This document shows, in pieces, positions 42,802 through 51,451 of a stretch of DNA of 64,000 nt; position 1 is the stretch's first letter, and each line of letters opens with the position of its first letter. The translations under genes were made by a program, and so were the position numbers. The notes below the pieces were generated by a model. That model was not told the origin of the DNA, made no database searches, and saw only the letters and a list, made by a program, of their open reading frames with translations. The DNA is from JBGPEQ01 sp050180895 (GTDB taxonomy: Bacteria > Pseudomonadota > Alphaproteobacteria > Dongiales > Dongiaceae), in contig JBFXDS010000002.1 in NCBI GenBank assembly GCA_050180895.1, positions 1 to 64,000 on the forward strand, written 5' to 3'.

Positions 42802-43149
42802 ATGCATGTGCTGATCATCGAGGACGATCTCCTGACGGCGCTCTATCTCGGCGAGATCCTGTCAGGCCTGGGATTCGACAGCCACGCCATCGCGATGACG
42901 GAAGCGGACGCGGTGGCGTCGGCGAGGCAGCGGTGCCCGGACCTCATAACCGCCGACGTACGGCTGCAAGGCGGCAGCGGAATCGCCGCCGTCCGCGCCA
43001 TCTGCGCCGAGAAGCCCATTCCGGTCGTCTATGTGACGGCCAGCCGGAGCGATCTGGCACACCTGCCAGACGCGGTCATCGTCGACAAGCCAGTGGACGA
43101 GTTCCACTTGCGGGCAGTTGCGGCCGCTGCCATCGCGAGGCGGCCGTAG
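42802..43149 (+). CDS. Single-domain response regulator
   Basis: The 115-residue CheY-like receiver has acidic pocket EDD (7-9), phosphoacceptor Asp52 in ITADVRLQGGSG, Thr79 in YVTAS and Lys95 in IVDKPVDEF. No output domain is present. It is divergent from the HisKA_2 kinase. It ends three bases before the convergent metallopeptidase-like gene. Confidence 0.88.
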   Translation: MHVLIIEDDLLTALYLGEILSGLGFDSHAIAMTEADAVASARQRCPDLITADVRLQGGSGIAAVRAICAEKPIPVVYVTASRSDLAHLPDAVIVDKPVDEFHLRAVAAAAIARRP

Positions 43150-43152
43150 GAC

Positions 43153-44160
43153 CTAGCCGCCTCCGGCCGCCGGGGCCGCGCCGAGCAGCGGCGTGGGCGG
43201 CTGCGGGTCCATGAAGCGCCGCTGCATGTCCATCAGCTGATCCTTGGTCACGCCCAGGCTCTGCGCGGAAAAGGCGCGCGGATCGGCCGTGTGCATGAGA
43301 TAGGCCTGGGCCTCGTTGATCATCAGCGTCTCGTCCTGGGGATCGTAGCCGTGGCGGGCCAGGAACTTGCGGAACAGGGCGCGCTCGCCCTCGGTCAGCC
43401 TCTCGTGCCAGAAGCGTTCGCAGTGCCGGCGGTAGGCCTGGTTGGTGAAGAACTCGCCGTGGCTCATCTCGTGATGCAGCATGGTGCTGCGCAGGGCGGC
43501 ATCGACCGTCTCGTCCTCCGGCGTCGCCGGGTCGTCGGCCTGCGGCTGGACCAGCGAGATGACGGCCATCTCGGGCGTCGCCGGGACGTACCCCGCGGGG
43601 CCGCGATCGAGCACCCGGGCCGCGAGCAGCAGGGCGAGCAGGTCCCGTTCCTGGGCGTTGAGCGGCTCGCCCTCGGCCTCGGCCATGGAGAAGAAGCGGG
43701 CCAGCGAGGCCGCGGCGTAGTCGTGGGCGAAATAGAACGTCGCGGCGTTGTCGACGAGGGCGACCATCTCGGCGTCGGAGAGCAGCCGGTTGCGCGGCGC
43801 GCCGTCCTTCTCGATCAGCGCGGCGAGGCGGTTCATGGCGCGGCCCTGCTCGGCCAGCGACGGAAAGTCTATGACGAGGATACGCGGGTTCTCGTCGAGG
43901 CGGTAGATCATGGTGGCGCCGGAGCGTCCGGCGAGGATGCGGGAGAGACGGGCTTCGACGATGCGCAGGCCGGCCTCTTGCGGCTCTTTTGCCGGCTCCG
44001 CCTCGACCACCGGCAACGGCGCCGCCGCCGGCGCCGGCACGTCTCGCGGGAAGAGCCAGGCGCCGAGGCCGCCCAGCAGGATCGCCAGCATCGCCGCGGC
44101 GAGCCAGGCGGCGGGTGACCGGGTCACCGCGCGGCGGTCGGCGGGCAGTCGTTGCGTCAT
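43153..44160 (-). CDS. Membrane-anchored HEMSH metallopeptidase-like protein
   Basis: The 335-residue protein has one N-terminal membrane helix (about 19-37), a Pro/Ala-rich linker and a periplasmic domain. The segment MLHHEMSHGEFF (His230-Glu231-x2-His234) has the HExxH form of zincin peptidases, with a downstream NEAQAYLMHT that could supply the third ligand. I do not recognise a named family, though the pattern HHExSHGExFTNxxY looks conserved. ATG 44160 was preferred to a longer frame because it puts the hydrophobic helix near the N-terminus. Peptidase activity is an inference. Confidence 0.7.
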   Translation of the reverse strand: MTQRLPADRRAVTRSPAAWLAAAMLAILLGGLGAWLFPRDVPAPAAAPLPVVEAEPAKEPQEAGLRIVEARLSRILAGRSGATMIYRLDENPRILVIDFPSLAEQGRAMNRLAALIEKDGAPRNRLLSDAEMVALVDNAATFYFAHDYAAASLARFFSMAEAEGEPLNAQERDLLALLLAARVLDRGPAGYVPATPEMAVISLVQPQADDPATPEDETVDAALRSTMLHHEMSHGEFFTNQAYRRHCERFWHERLTEGERALFRKFLARHGYDPQDETLMINEAQAYLMHTADPRAFSAQSLGVTKDQLMDMQRRFMDPQPPTPLLGAAPAAGGG

Positions 44161-44346
44161 GGCTCGGGCCAGGAAGATTCTCCCCGCGTCAGGACAGCGA
44201 AATGCGCTCACATGGTCAAGCCTTATGCGTGTGCCGTCGGTCACACACGCGTCCGCACGGTGAGCGCGGGCCGGTTAAGGTTGGCTTAATTCGCTGCCCC
44301 GGACCGGCGTCGGCGCTGCCGCTGGCCGACTCCCGATCCGTGCGGG

Positions 44347-46779
44347 CTACGCCCGCAGCCGCTTGTTCTCCGGATCCCAGGGCGAGTCCGGGATGAGGCG
44401 GGCGGCGCGGCGCTTGCCGAGCATCTCGATCTTCATCTCGGTGCCGGGCGCTGCGTGCGCGCTCTGCACATAGGCGACGGCGAGGCTCTTGCCGACGCTG
44501 TAGCCATAGGCGCCGGAGGTGGTGCGGCCGACCATCGTCCGGCCGATGAAGAGCGGCTCGTTGCCCCAGGAGTCGGACTCCCTGGCGTCGACCTCGACGG
44601 TGACGAACTTGCGCGGCACGCCCTCCTGCTGCTGGCGCACCAGCGCCTCGCGCCCGACGAACTCGCCCTTGTTCAGGTGGACGAAGCGGTCGAGGCCGGA
44701 TTCCCAGGCGGTGTATTCGGTGAAGAGATCGCCACGCCAGTATTTGTAGCTCTTCTCGATGCGCAGGCTGTCCATGGCGCGGATGCCGAACGGCTTGATG
44801 CCGAATTCCTTGCCGGCCTCCGTGATCGCGTCGAAGATGACGTTCTGATAGGTGAGCGGGTGGTGCAGCTCCCAGCCGAGCTCGCCGACGAAATTGACGC
44901 GCAGGGCGCGCACCGGCGCGTGGCCGATCAGGATCTCCCGGCCGGAGAGCCAGGGGAACGCCTCGTTCGAGAGATCGGCGTCGGTGATCTTCCGCAGCAC
45001 GGCGCGCGATTGCGGCCCGGCCAGCACCAGCACGCCCCAGGCCTGCGTCAGGTTGTCGATGCGCACGCCGCCGTCGGGCGGCAGCGCGCGCCACATGACG
45101 TCGGAGTCGTGCCGCTCGGCGGCGGCGGCGCTGACGACGTAGAATCGGTCGGGCGCGAGGCGGGTGATCGTCAGCTCCGAGCGCACGCCGCCCTGCGGCG
45201 TCAGGACGTGGGCGAGGGCGATGCGGCCGGTCTTCTGCGGCAGACGGTTGGCGACGAGCTTGTCGAGGAAATCGTTGGCGCCGGGGCCGGAGATCTCGAA
45301 CTTCGAGAAGCCCGTGAGATCGAGCAGGCCGGCGCGCTCGCGCACGGCTTTGCATTCCTCGCGCACCGGCTCGAAGAAATTGGTGCGGCGGAAGCTGTAC
45401 TTGTCCTTCTGCTTCGCCTTCGAAGGCGCGAACCAGTTCGGGCGCTCCCAGCCGAACTTCTGGCCGAACACGGCGCCGAGCTGCTTCATGCGGTCGTAGC
45501 AGGGGGCGGTCTTGGCGGGCCGCGCGCCCGGCCGCTCCTCCAGCGGGTAGTGCAGCACGAAGACGTGCTCGTAGCACTCCTCGTTCTTGATCTTGGTGTA
45601 GCGCTTGTTGGCATAGGCGCCGAAGCGGCGGGCGTCGACGTCCCACGGATCGATGGCGGGCTCGCCCTCGACCATCCAGTCCGTCAGCAGGTTGCCGGCG
45701 CCGCCGGCGGCGGTGATGCCGAAGCTGAAGCCCTCGGCGAGCCAGAAATTCTTCAGCCCCCAGGCCGGGCCGATCAGCGGGCTGCCGTCGGGCGTATAGG
45801 GGATGGGGCCGTTGATGCAGTCCTTGACGCCGACCTTGCCGAAGGCGGGGACGCGGTTGATGGCGGCATTGATGTGCGGCTCCAGGCGCTCGTAGTCGGG
45901 CTGCAGCAGCTCCTGGCCGAAGCTGTCGGGCACGCCGTCGACGGCCCAGGCGGGCGCGCCCTTCTCGTAGGGGCCGAGGATGAAGCCCTGGCGCTCCTCG
46001 CGCATGTAGTAGGAGGCGTCGCTCTCGCGCAGCACGGCCAGCTCCGGCAGGCCCTGGCGCTTGCGCTCCTCCAGCTCCGGCGCCGGCTCGGTGACGAGGT
46101 ACTGGTGCTCGACGGCGATGACGGGGATGTCGAGGCCGACCAGGGCCGCGGTCTGGCGCGCCCAGGAGCCGGTGGCGGTCACGACATGCTCGCAGGCGAT
46201 GTCGCCCTTGTCGGTCGTCACCAGCCATTCGCCGTTCGGCTTCTGCGCGATGCCCGTGACCTTGGTCTGGCGGTAGATCTCGCCGCCGCGGGTGCGCGCC
46301 CCCTTGGCCAGGGCCATGGTGACGTCGGCCGGCGCGACGTGGCCGTCATCGGGATGGTGGAGCGCGCCGACGATGCCGTCGGTGTTGCAGAGCGGCCAGA
46401 GCTCCTTCACCTGGGCTGGGGTGATGACCTTGAAGGGCACGCCGATGGTGTTCGCAGTGCCGCAATATTTGTAGTACTCGTCCATGCGGTCGCGGTTGGT
46501 GGCGAGGCGCAGGTTGCCGGTCTTGTGGAAGCCAACGGCCTGGCCGGTCTCGGCCTCGAGCTGCTGATAGAGATCGACGCTGTATTTGTGCAGCTGGCCG
46601 ATCGAGTAGCTCATGTTGAAGAGCGGCAGGAGGCCGGCGGCGTGCCAGGTGGAGCCGTGGGTCAGGTCGGCCTTCTCGATCAGCACCGCGTCGGTCCAGC
46701 CCTTCTTCGTCAGATGATAAAGGATGCTTACGCCGACGATGCCGCCGCCGACGATGACCACGCGTGCGTGGGCTTTCAT
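44347..46779 (-). CDS. FAD-dependent dimethylglycine dehydrogenase-like (DAO-GcvT), second copy
   Basis: The 810-residue protein has the same architecture as 4259-6703. It starts VVIVGGGIVGVSILYHL, with GSTWHAAGL (His46, expected covalent FAD site) and the GcvT half (FVGELGWELHHP, GIRAMDSLRIEKSYKYW). It is closer to canonical dimethylglycine dehydrogenase than the first copy, and the two are clearly not recent duplicates. Products would be sarcosine/glycine and methylene-THF. ATG 46779 directly precedes the FAD motif. It stands alone; no folate genes are adjacent. Confidence 0.88.
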   Translation of the reverse strand: MKAHARVVIVGGGIVGVSILYHLTKKGWTDAVLIEKADLTHGSTWHAAGLLPLFNMSYSIGQLHKYSVDLYQQLEAETGQAVGFHKTGNLRLATNRDRMDEYYKYCGTANTIGVPFKVITPAQVKELWPLCNTDGIVGALHHPDDGHVAPADVTMALAKGARTRGGEIYRQTKVTGIAQKPNGEWLVTTDKGDIACEHVVTATGSWARQTAALVGLDIPVIAVEHQYLVTEPAPELEERKRQGLPELAVLRESDASYYMREERQGFILGPYEKGAPAWAVDGVPDSFGQELLQPDYERLEPHINAAINRVPAFGKVGVKDCINGPIPYTPDGSPLIGPAWGLKNFWLAEGFSFGITAAGGAGNLLTDWMVEGEPAIDPWDVDARRFGAYANKRYTKIKNEECYEHVFVLHYPLEERPGARPAKTAPCYDRMKQLGAVFGQKFGWERPNWFAPSKAKQKDKYSFRRTNFFEPVREECKAVRERAGLLDLTGFSKFEISGPGANDFLDKLVANRLPQKTGRIALAHVLTPQGGVRSELTITRLAPDRFYVVSAAAAERHDSDVMWRALPPDGGVRIDNLTQAWGVLVLAGPQSRAVLRKITDADLSNEAFPWLSGREILIGHAPVRALRVNFVGELGWELHHPLTYQNVIFDAITEAGKEFGIKPFGIRAMDSLRIEKSYKYWRGDLFTEYTAWESGLDRFVHLNKGEFVGREALVRQQQEGVPRKFVTVEVDARESDSWGNEPLFIGRTMVGRTTSGAYGYSVGKSLAVAYVQSAHAAPGTEMKIEMLGKRRAARLIPDSPWDPENKRLRA

Positions 46780-47069
46780 GTTCGTGCTCCGATCGATATC
46801 AATCCAGAAGCCCCGGCGCTCGGCGGATCCCCCCTCGCGAAGCCGGGAAGGGAATCGCATAGGCGCCAATTGTGACGTCGAACTCCCGGCGGTTTCAATA
46901 GTGGCCCACCCCGCGGCGGCTTTCAAACGCGCGACGGCATCTGTCGGAAAACCGGCAGTGGCCGGGCGCAGGGGGCGGATTCTCATGAAACTCTAATGTT
47001 CATCTCCCCGTGTCTTCATCACCCTGCCGCTAGGATCGGCTATCCGCGATAGACCATGGACATGACGTC

Positions 47070-47447
47070 TTGGGCGACGCCGGGCCGACGAAAGCGTGGT
47101 GGGGCGGGGTGATCCGGCTCCTGCTGGTCGCCATGCTTGTCGCCTGGCCGGCCGGCGACGGCGGTTCGGGTGCGGCGCTGGCGAACGACGATGCCGTCGA
47201 GGACGACGCGGACGTGGCCGACTGGATCCTGCGGTTGTTCCGCGGCCTGGAAGACGACGCCCGGCAACCGCGCCCGGGCAGGCAAAGCGGCACGCGCGAC
47301 GGCGGCGGCGAGGCGGTCAGCGGCGGCCGCGGCCCCGCTTCAGGCGGCGGGGACGATGGGGGCGGGGATGACGGCGGCGATGACGGTGGCGGCGGGGACG
47401 ATGGGGGAGGCGACGACGGCGGGGGAGACGATGGCGGCGACGATTAG
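47070..47447 (+). CDS. Small exported protein with Gly/Asp-repeat tail
   Basis: The frame has a hydrophobic signal (GVIRLLLVAMLVAWPAGDGG), an acidic segment with a helix (DVADWILRLFRGLEDDARQP) and a C-terminal tail of GGGDD/GGDD repeats to the end. Start is uncertain: TTG 47070, GTG 47109 (better placed for a signal peptide) or ATG 47133. It resembles no family I know. Gly/Asp tails of this kind could bind calcium, but the RTX nonapeptide pattern is not present. It is convergent with the DUF6065 gene (six bases). Confidence 0.55.
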   Translation: MGDAGPTKAWWGGVIRLLLVAMLVAWPAGDGGSGAALANDDAVEDDADVADWILRLFRGLEDDARQPRPGRQSGTRDGGGEAVSGGRGPASGGGDDGGGDDGGDDGGGGDDGGGDDGGGDDGGDD

Positions 47448-47453
47448 GCGAAC

Positions 47454-48158
47454 CTATCGCGGCGCCCGGGCGAACTTCCGATACCAACCGTCGGCGGCCA
47501 GCGTGTTGCGGAAGATGCGCTGGCGCGTTGCCGCGTCGGCCGGGGACTCGGCCTCTATGCGCCCTGGCAACGTGGTGCTGGCGCGATGAAACGGGATCAC
47601 CTGCACGAGCGGAGTGCCCTTTTCCAGCGTATGCAGGCCGTCGGCGGCAATGGCGAAGAAGGGAAAGTGGATCAAGGACGCATAGCTATCGGTATCGACG
47701 ACGCCGGCCACCACGTCGACGACCGCATTGTCCCGGTTCAGCGGCGGCAGGAACAGGCAGCTCCAGCCGGGAGGCGTGCGGATCGTCCAGTAGTTGTGGA
47801 ACTTGCAGGGCGGTCGCGGGGCTCGTGGGTGGCCGGCCACCTGATGGTTGCCGTGATGGCTGACCATGACGCGGTCGAAATCCCATCCCGCATCGACGGT
47901 GCGGCCGTCGTCGCGGACCTCCAGGCGGACGGTCGCCGCGAGCGGCAGTATCCAGCCGGTCGTCAGCGCGTCGATGAACGGCATGCAGCGTTTGACGGTC
48001 AATCCGTTGTTGGTCGGCGACAGCTGCGACTTGTCGATGGCTGGGAGGCGCCGGAACCAATCCGGCATCACCTCCTTCGCCGGCACGGGCGGGGCGAGTA
48101 CGCCCTTGTCCTCGGGGCGGCAGAGGAACTCGATCGCCGGCTTCCTGCGCGCGAACAT
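47454..48158 (-). CDS. DUF6065 family protein
   Basis: The 234-residue soluble protein has family features PDWFRRLPAIDKSQ, KRCMPFIDALTTGWILPL, PPCKFHNYWTIRTPPGWSCLF and VVDTDSYASLIHFPFF, ending in GTPLVQVIPFHRA. The HxHG-like cluster SHHGNHQVAGH is also visible. I know no biochemical role; the C-terminal half resembles cupin-like beta structure, which would be a guess. It is 76 bases downstream of the Asn/Ser-repeat protein on the same strand, so the two may form a unit. Confidence 0.75.
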   Translation of the reverse strand: MFARRKPAIEFLCRPEDKGVLAPPVPAKEVMPDWFRRLPAIDKSQLSPTNNGLTVKRCMPFIDALTTGWILPLAATVRLEVRDDGRTVDAGWDFDRVMVSHHGNHQVAGHPRAPRPPCKFHNYWTIRTPPGWSCLFLPPLNRDNAVVDVVAGVVDTDSYASLIHFPFFAIAADGLHTLEKGTPLVQVIPFHRASTTLPGRIEAESPADAATRQRIFRNTLAADGWYRKFARAPR

Positions 48159-48234
48159 CTGGGGCGTCTCCGATGCAAGCGGCGCCGGAGGGACCGGCCC
48201 ATGCCGGTTCCCGCGGCGCCGAAGGTCCCTGCGG

Positions 48235-48636
48235 TCAGTCCTCGTGGCCCGAATTCGACGAACTGTTGGAGCTGGAGTTGGAGGAGCTGTTGGAGCTGGA
48301 GTTGGATGAGCTGTTCGAGCTCGAGTTCGAGGAACTGTTGGAGCTCGAGTTGGATGAGCTGTTCGAGCTCGAGTTGGACGACCGATTGGAGCTCGAGTTC
48401 GAACTGGAATTCGAGGAGGAGTTGGATGATCTCTCCTTGCTTCCCCGCTTCCAGGTCCGGCGATCGTCGTCGGCGAGCTGCATGAGACCGCCAGCGGCGT
48501 CCGGCGTGCGCTCGGTTCGCAGCTGCTGTGCGGTTTCCGGCCGGCTGCCGTCGTAGGGAGTGTCTTGATGGGCTGTTGCCGCGGTTCCGAAGATCAGACC
48601 CATGGCAGCGGTCGCGAGCCATCTTGTCTTGCGCAT
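48235..48636 (-). CDS. Exported protein with Asn-Ser3 tandem-repeat tail
   Basis: The 133-residue protein has a signal peptide (MRKTRWLATAAMGLIFGTAATA), a 45-residue polar middle and a tail (about 70-129) built almost entirely of Asn-Ser-Ser-Ser tetrapeptides with one Arg substitution, ending SGHED. A GGAGG site lies 8 bases before ATG 48636. Codons alternate among TCC/TCG/AGC and AAC/AAT, so the repeat is kept at protein level more than at DNA level. Function unknown; such tails could be flexible linkers, glycosylation or modification targets. It is divergent from a two-component system at 48812. Confidence 0.75.
   Translation of the reverse strand: MRKTRWLATAAMGLIFGTAATAHQDTPYDGSRPETAQQLRTERTPDAAGGLMQLADDDRRTWKRGSKERSSNSSSNSSSNSSSNRSSNSSSNSSSNSSSNSSSNSSSNSSSNSSSNSSSNSSSNSSSNSGHED
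48250..48429. repeat. 12-bp coding minisatellite (NSSS codons)
   Basis: On the plus strand the tract reads as repeated GAGCTGGAGTTGGA / GAACTGTT type units of 12 bases; on the minus strand each unit encodes Asn-Ser-Ser-Ser. About fifteen units are present. Unit-to-unit synonymous differences are frequent. Such tracts change length by slippage. Confidence 0.85.
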
Positions 48637-48811
48637 TGTCCATACCTCCGTCTGGTCCAAGCCGATGCCGGCGCGGCGCCCGAGCGACCGGGACATGCGT
48701 CCGACCCGGGACTACTTAGTCCGGGAAGATGAGCGGATGGCCGATTGCGGATTAGAATTCGATGAGAGCGCGATTGTTCATGCATGAGGCGATGACCGAC
48801 GGGAGCGGCCG

Positions 48812-50398
48812 ATGAACGTCCTCAGCAAGCTGTTGCTCTCGCAGTCGCTCAACGTCCTTCTGATCGTCGCCGTGGCCCTCGTGGCGGTGGTGGTGGCGCA
48901 ACGATTCGACCATCAGCTGAAGCGCGCGGAGCTGGCCTACGATCAGCGCCAGACCATCACCATGCTCGCGGTGCAGGCATTCCACTACAAGACCGCGATC
49001 GGCGATGCGCTGTACGACGGCCGCAACAAGCCGGGCGAACTGGACCTGGCGCGCCAGGACGTGCAGGCGACGCTGCGCCAACTTGGCCGGCAGACCGAGC
49101 AGGAACTGGCCTTCCTCGCAAGCGAGGAGCAAACGGAGGGGGCCGAGGAGGGCGAGCGGCTCGGGCAGCTCGAAGGAGGGTTTGCGGGAATCGATGCGCT
49201 CGTTGACCGCATGGTCCAACTCCGGCAGGCGGGATCCAACGACTCCGTCCGGCAGCTACACGAGCTTATCGAGCAGCGATTCGAGGGCGAGATCGCCGAG
49301 CTCCTGGCCGCCGCCATGGCCGACGAAGAGCGCGAGGCCGACGAAACCGACGCCCGGATCGCCGAACTCGCTGCCAGGCGGGTGGCCTTCCTCATCGCGG
49401 CGGGCCTGTGCGCGCTGGCGATCAGCGTCGTAACCGGACTGGCGCTCGGCCGCAGCATATCGCGGCCCATGCGCCAGCTCCTGGCCGGCGTCGGCGCCCT
49501 CAAGATGGGCGACCTGCGGCATCGGGTCGAGTGCGTCGGCGGCGACGAGTTCGCGCAGCTTGCTTCGCAGTTCAACGAGATGGCGGGGAACCTCGAAGAC
49601 CGCGAGCGGCGCCTGCTGGCGGCCCGTTCGGATCTCGAGCAGCAGGTGGCGCAACGGACCGCGGATCTGGAAACGGCCAACCAGCGTCTGCGCTACCTCG
49701 ACCAGCGCCGTCTCCAGTTCCTGGCCGAGGTGAGCCATGAGCTGCGGACTCCCGTGACGATCCTGCGCGGCGAGGCCGAGGTGACCTTGCGGGTGAACCC
49801 GGAGTCGCCGGCGCCCTACCGCGAATCGCTGGCGCGGATCGCCCAGCAAGCGGCGCAGATGGGGCGCCTGATCGACGACCTGCTGTTCCTGGTCCGATCG
49901 GAGGGCGACACCGTCACCTTCGAGAAGCAGCGGGTGGACCTGCAGGACATCGTGGCCGATGCGGTTCGCGACGGAGCGGTCCTGGCCCAGGGCAAGCGGA
50001 TCGCGATCACCGAGAACCTGCCGGGCGAGCCCGTCTGGGCGAGCGCCGATGCGCAGCGGCTGCGGCAGGCCGTGCTCATCGCCATCGACAATGCCGTCAA
50101 GTATTCCGATGCCGACTCGATCGTCGAGGTGGCGTTGACCGCAGCCGATGGACGCGCGGCGATCACGGTGCGCGACCATGGCGTGGGCGTGCCCGCGGAG
50201 GAGCTGCCCTACGTGTTCGAGCGCTTCTATCGCATCCGCGGCACCGCCCGGCGGCCGACCGAGGGCAGCGGCCTCGGCCTGCCGATCGCCAAATGGATCG
50301 CCGAGAAGCACGATGGGAGCATCGCGATGTCGAGCAGGCCCGGCGAGACGACCGAGCTTGTCATCGAGCTGCCCAGGCTGGAGGCGAAGGAGCCGTGA
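48812..50398 (+). CDS. Membrane sensor histidine kinase
   Basis: The 528-residue kinase has a membrane helix at ~12-30, an extracytoplasmic helical sensor (~31-190), a second helix (~192-212), HAMP (~213-265), a coiled coil, HisKA with VSHELRTPVTILRGE (His309) and HATPase_c with N box NAVKYSD, DHGVGV, FERFYRI and GSGLGLPIAKWIAEKH. The extracytoplasmic domain has no obvious ligand motif. Its stop overlaps the GTG of the response regulator gene by four bases. It is divergent from the Asn/Ser-repeat secreted protein, a possible target. Confidence 0.92.
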   Translation: MNVLSKLLLSQSLNVLLIVAVALVAVVVAQRFDHQLKRAELAYDQRQTITMLAVQAFHYKTAIGDALYDGRNKPGELDLARQDVQATLRQLGRQTEQELAFLASEEQTEGAEEGERLGQLEGGFAGIDALVDRMVQLRQAGSNDSVRQLHELIEQRFEGEIAELLAAAMADEEREADETDARIAELAARRVAFLIAAGLCALAISVVTGLALGRSISRPMRQLLAGVGALKMGDLRHRVECVGGDEFAQLASQFNEMAGNLEDRERRLLAARSDLEQQVAQRTADLETANQRLRYLDQRRLQFLAEVSHELRTPVTILRGEAEVTLRVNPESPAPYRESLARIAQQAAQMGRLIDDLLFLVRSEGDTVTFEKQRVDLQDIVADAVRDGAVLAQGKRIAITENLPGEPVWASADAQRLRQAVLIAIDNAVKYSDADSIVEVALTAADGRAAITVRDHGVGVPAEELPYVFERFYRIRGTARRPTEGSGLGLPIAKWIAEKHDGSIAMSSRPGETTELVIELPRLEAKEP

Positions 50399-51093
50399 CA
50401 AAGCTGCTGCTCGTCGAGGACGACCCAAGCATCGTCGGCTTCCTCAAGCGGGGGCTCGAGGCCGAAGGTTTCGTCGTCGACGTTGCCGACGACGGCGAAC
50501 AGGCGCTGCAGCTCTGTCGCGACCATCGCTATGCGCTGATCATCCTCGACGTGATGCTGCCGGCCGTCGACGGCGTCGAGGTCTGCCGCAGCCTCAGGCG
50601 GGAGCGGACGCAGAGCCTGATTCTCATGCTGACGGCAAAGGACAGCGTCCACGACAAGATCGAAGGGCTGCGCAGCGGCGCCGACGACTATTTGACCAAG
50701 CCGTTCGCCTTCGACGAGTTGCTGGCCCGCATCGGCGCCCTGCTCCGGCGGGGGCCGTACACCGAGCCGGCGCAGGTGATCGTCGTGGGCGACCTCGTCC
50801 TCGACCCGGCCACGCGCACCGCGCGGCGCGGAGACCGCGACATCGAGCTGACCGCAAAGGAATTCGTCCTGCTGCGCTATCTGATGGCGAATGCCGGGAA
50901 GGTCCTCAGCCGCAGCCGCATCCTCAGCAACGTCTGGGAGCACAACAGCGATACATTCACCAACATCGTCGATGTCTATGTGCGCTATCTGCGGCGCAAG
51001 ATCGATCCCGAGGGCGAGCAGCCGCTCATCCGCACCGTGCGCGGCGCCGGTTACATGATCGTTCCACCGGGTCGCGATCACGGCTCGTCATGA
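50395..51093 (+). CDS. OmpR-family response regulator
   Basis: The 232-residue protein has a receiver with Asp9/Asp10, phosphoacceptor Asp52, Thr80 and Lys102 (DDYLTKPFAFDELLAR), followed by a winged helix (IELTAKEFVLLRYLMANAGKV, TFTNIVDVYVRYLRRKID). The start is GTG 50395, overlapping the kinase stop (GTGA). Pairs with the upstream kinase; it probably binds DNA near the divergent promoter region 48637-48811. Confidence 0.93.
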   Translation: MTKLLLVEDDPSIVGFLKRGLEAEGFVVDVADDGEQALQLCRDHRYALIILDVMLPAVDGVEVCRSLRRERTQSLILMLTAKDSVHDKIEGLRSGADDYLTKPFAFDELLARIGALLRRGPYTEPAQVIVVGDLVLDPATRTARRGDRDIELTAKEFVLLRYLMANAGKVLSRSRILSNVWEHNSDTFTNIVDVYVRYLRRKIDPEGEQPLIRTVRGAGYMIVPPGRDHGSS

Positions 51094-51123
51094 CACCGGG
51101 CCGTATCGCGTCCACGCAGCGGG

Positions 51124-51441
51124 TCAGTGCCGGAAGCGCCGGCCGCCGCCGCGCCGCTTGCCGGCGGCGGTGCGCAGCCGGTTGTCGGGGAACAGGGCGG
51201 TTTCGCGCAGAAGCATCCACAGGCGTCCGATCGCGCCGTCGGGCGCGGCGCCGTGGCGGAGATCGTGCTCGTCGAGCAGCTTGTTGGCGGCGGCAGCGGG
51301 ATCGATCTCCTGGCCCAGGCTGATGAGCCAGGAAAAGATGATGTCCTCGGCCGGTCCGGCGAACTCGCTGCCCATCTCCAGCACCTGGCCGATCAGGAGG
51401 TCGGGATCGTGCGGCGGGCCGCGCTTCTGCGTGGAACTCAT
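51124..51441 (-). CDS. Conserved hypothetical protein
   Basis: The 105-residue protein starts MSSTQKRGPPHDPDLLIGQV with a helical middle (EMGSEFAGPAEDIIFSWLIS, INLGQEID-like) and a basic tail GKRRGGGRRFRH. I recognise no family. It lies 10 bases downstream of the GFA gene on the same strand, so likely co-transcribed, and is convergent with the response regulator gene. Confidence 0.65.
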   Translation of the reverse strand: MSSTQKRGPPHDPDLLIGQVLEMGSEFAGPAEDIIFSWLISLGQEIDPAAAANKLLDEHDLRHGAAPDGAIGRLWMLLRETALFPDNRLRTAAGKRRGGGRRFRH

Positions 51442-51451
51442 CGCCCTGGGA

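Noticed and set aside
44455..46875. 806-residue plus-strand ORF opposite the second FAD-GcvT gene
   Set aside because: Composition typical of an antisense shadow; the minus strand is clearly the coding one.
48173..48556. Plus-strand ORF with ELLELELEELLELELDELF repeats
   Set aside because: It is the mirror of the Asn-Ser3 repeat gene, which has a signal peptide and a strong ribosome site on the minus strand.
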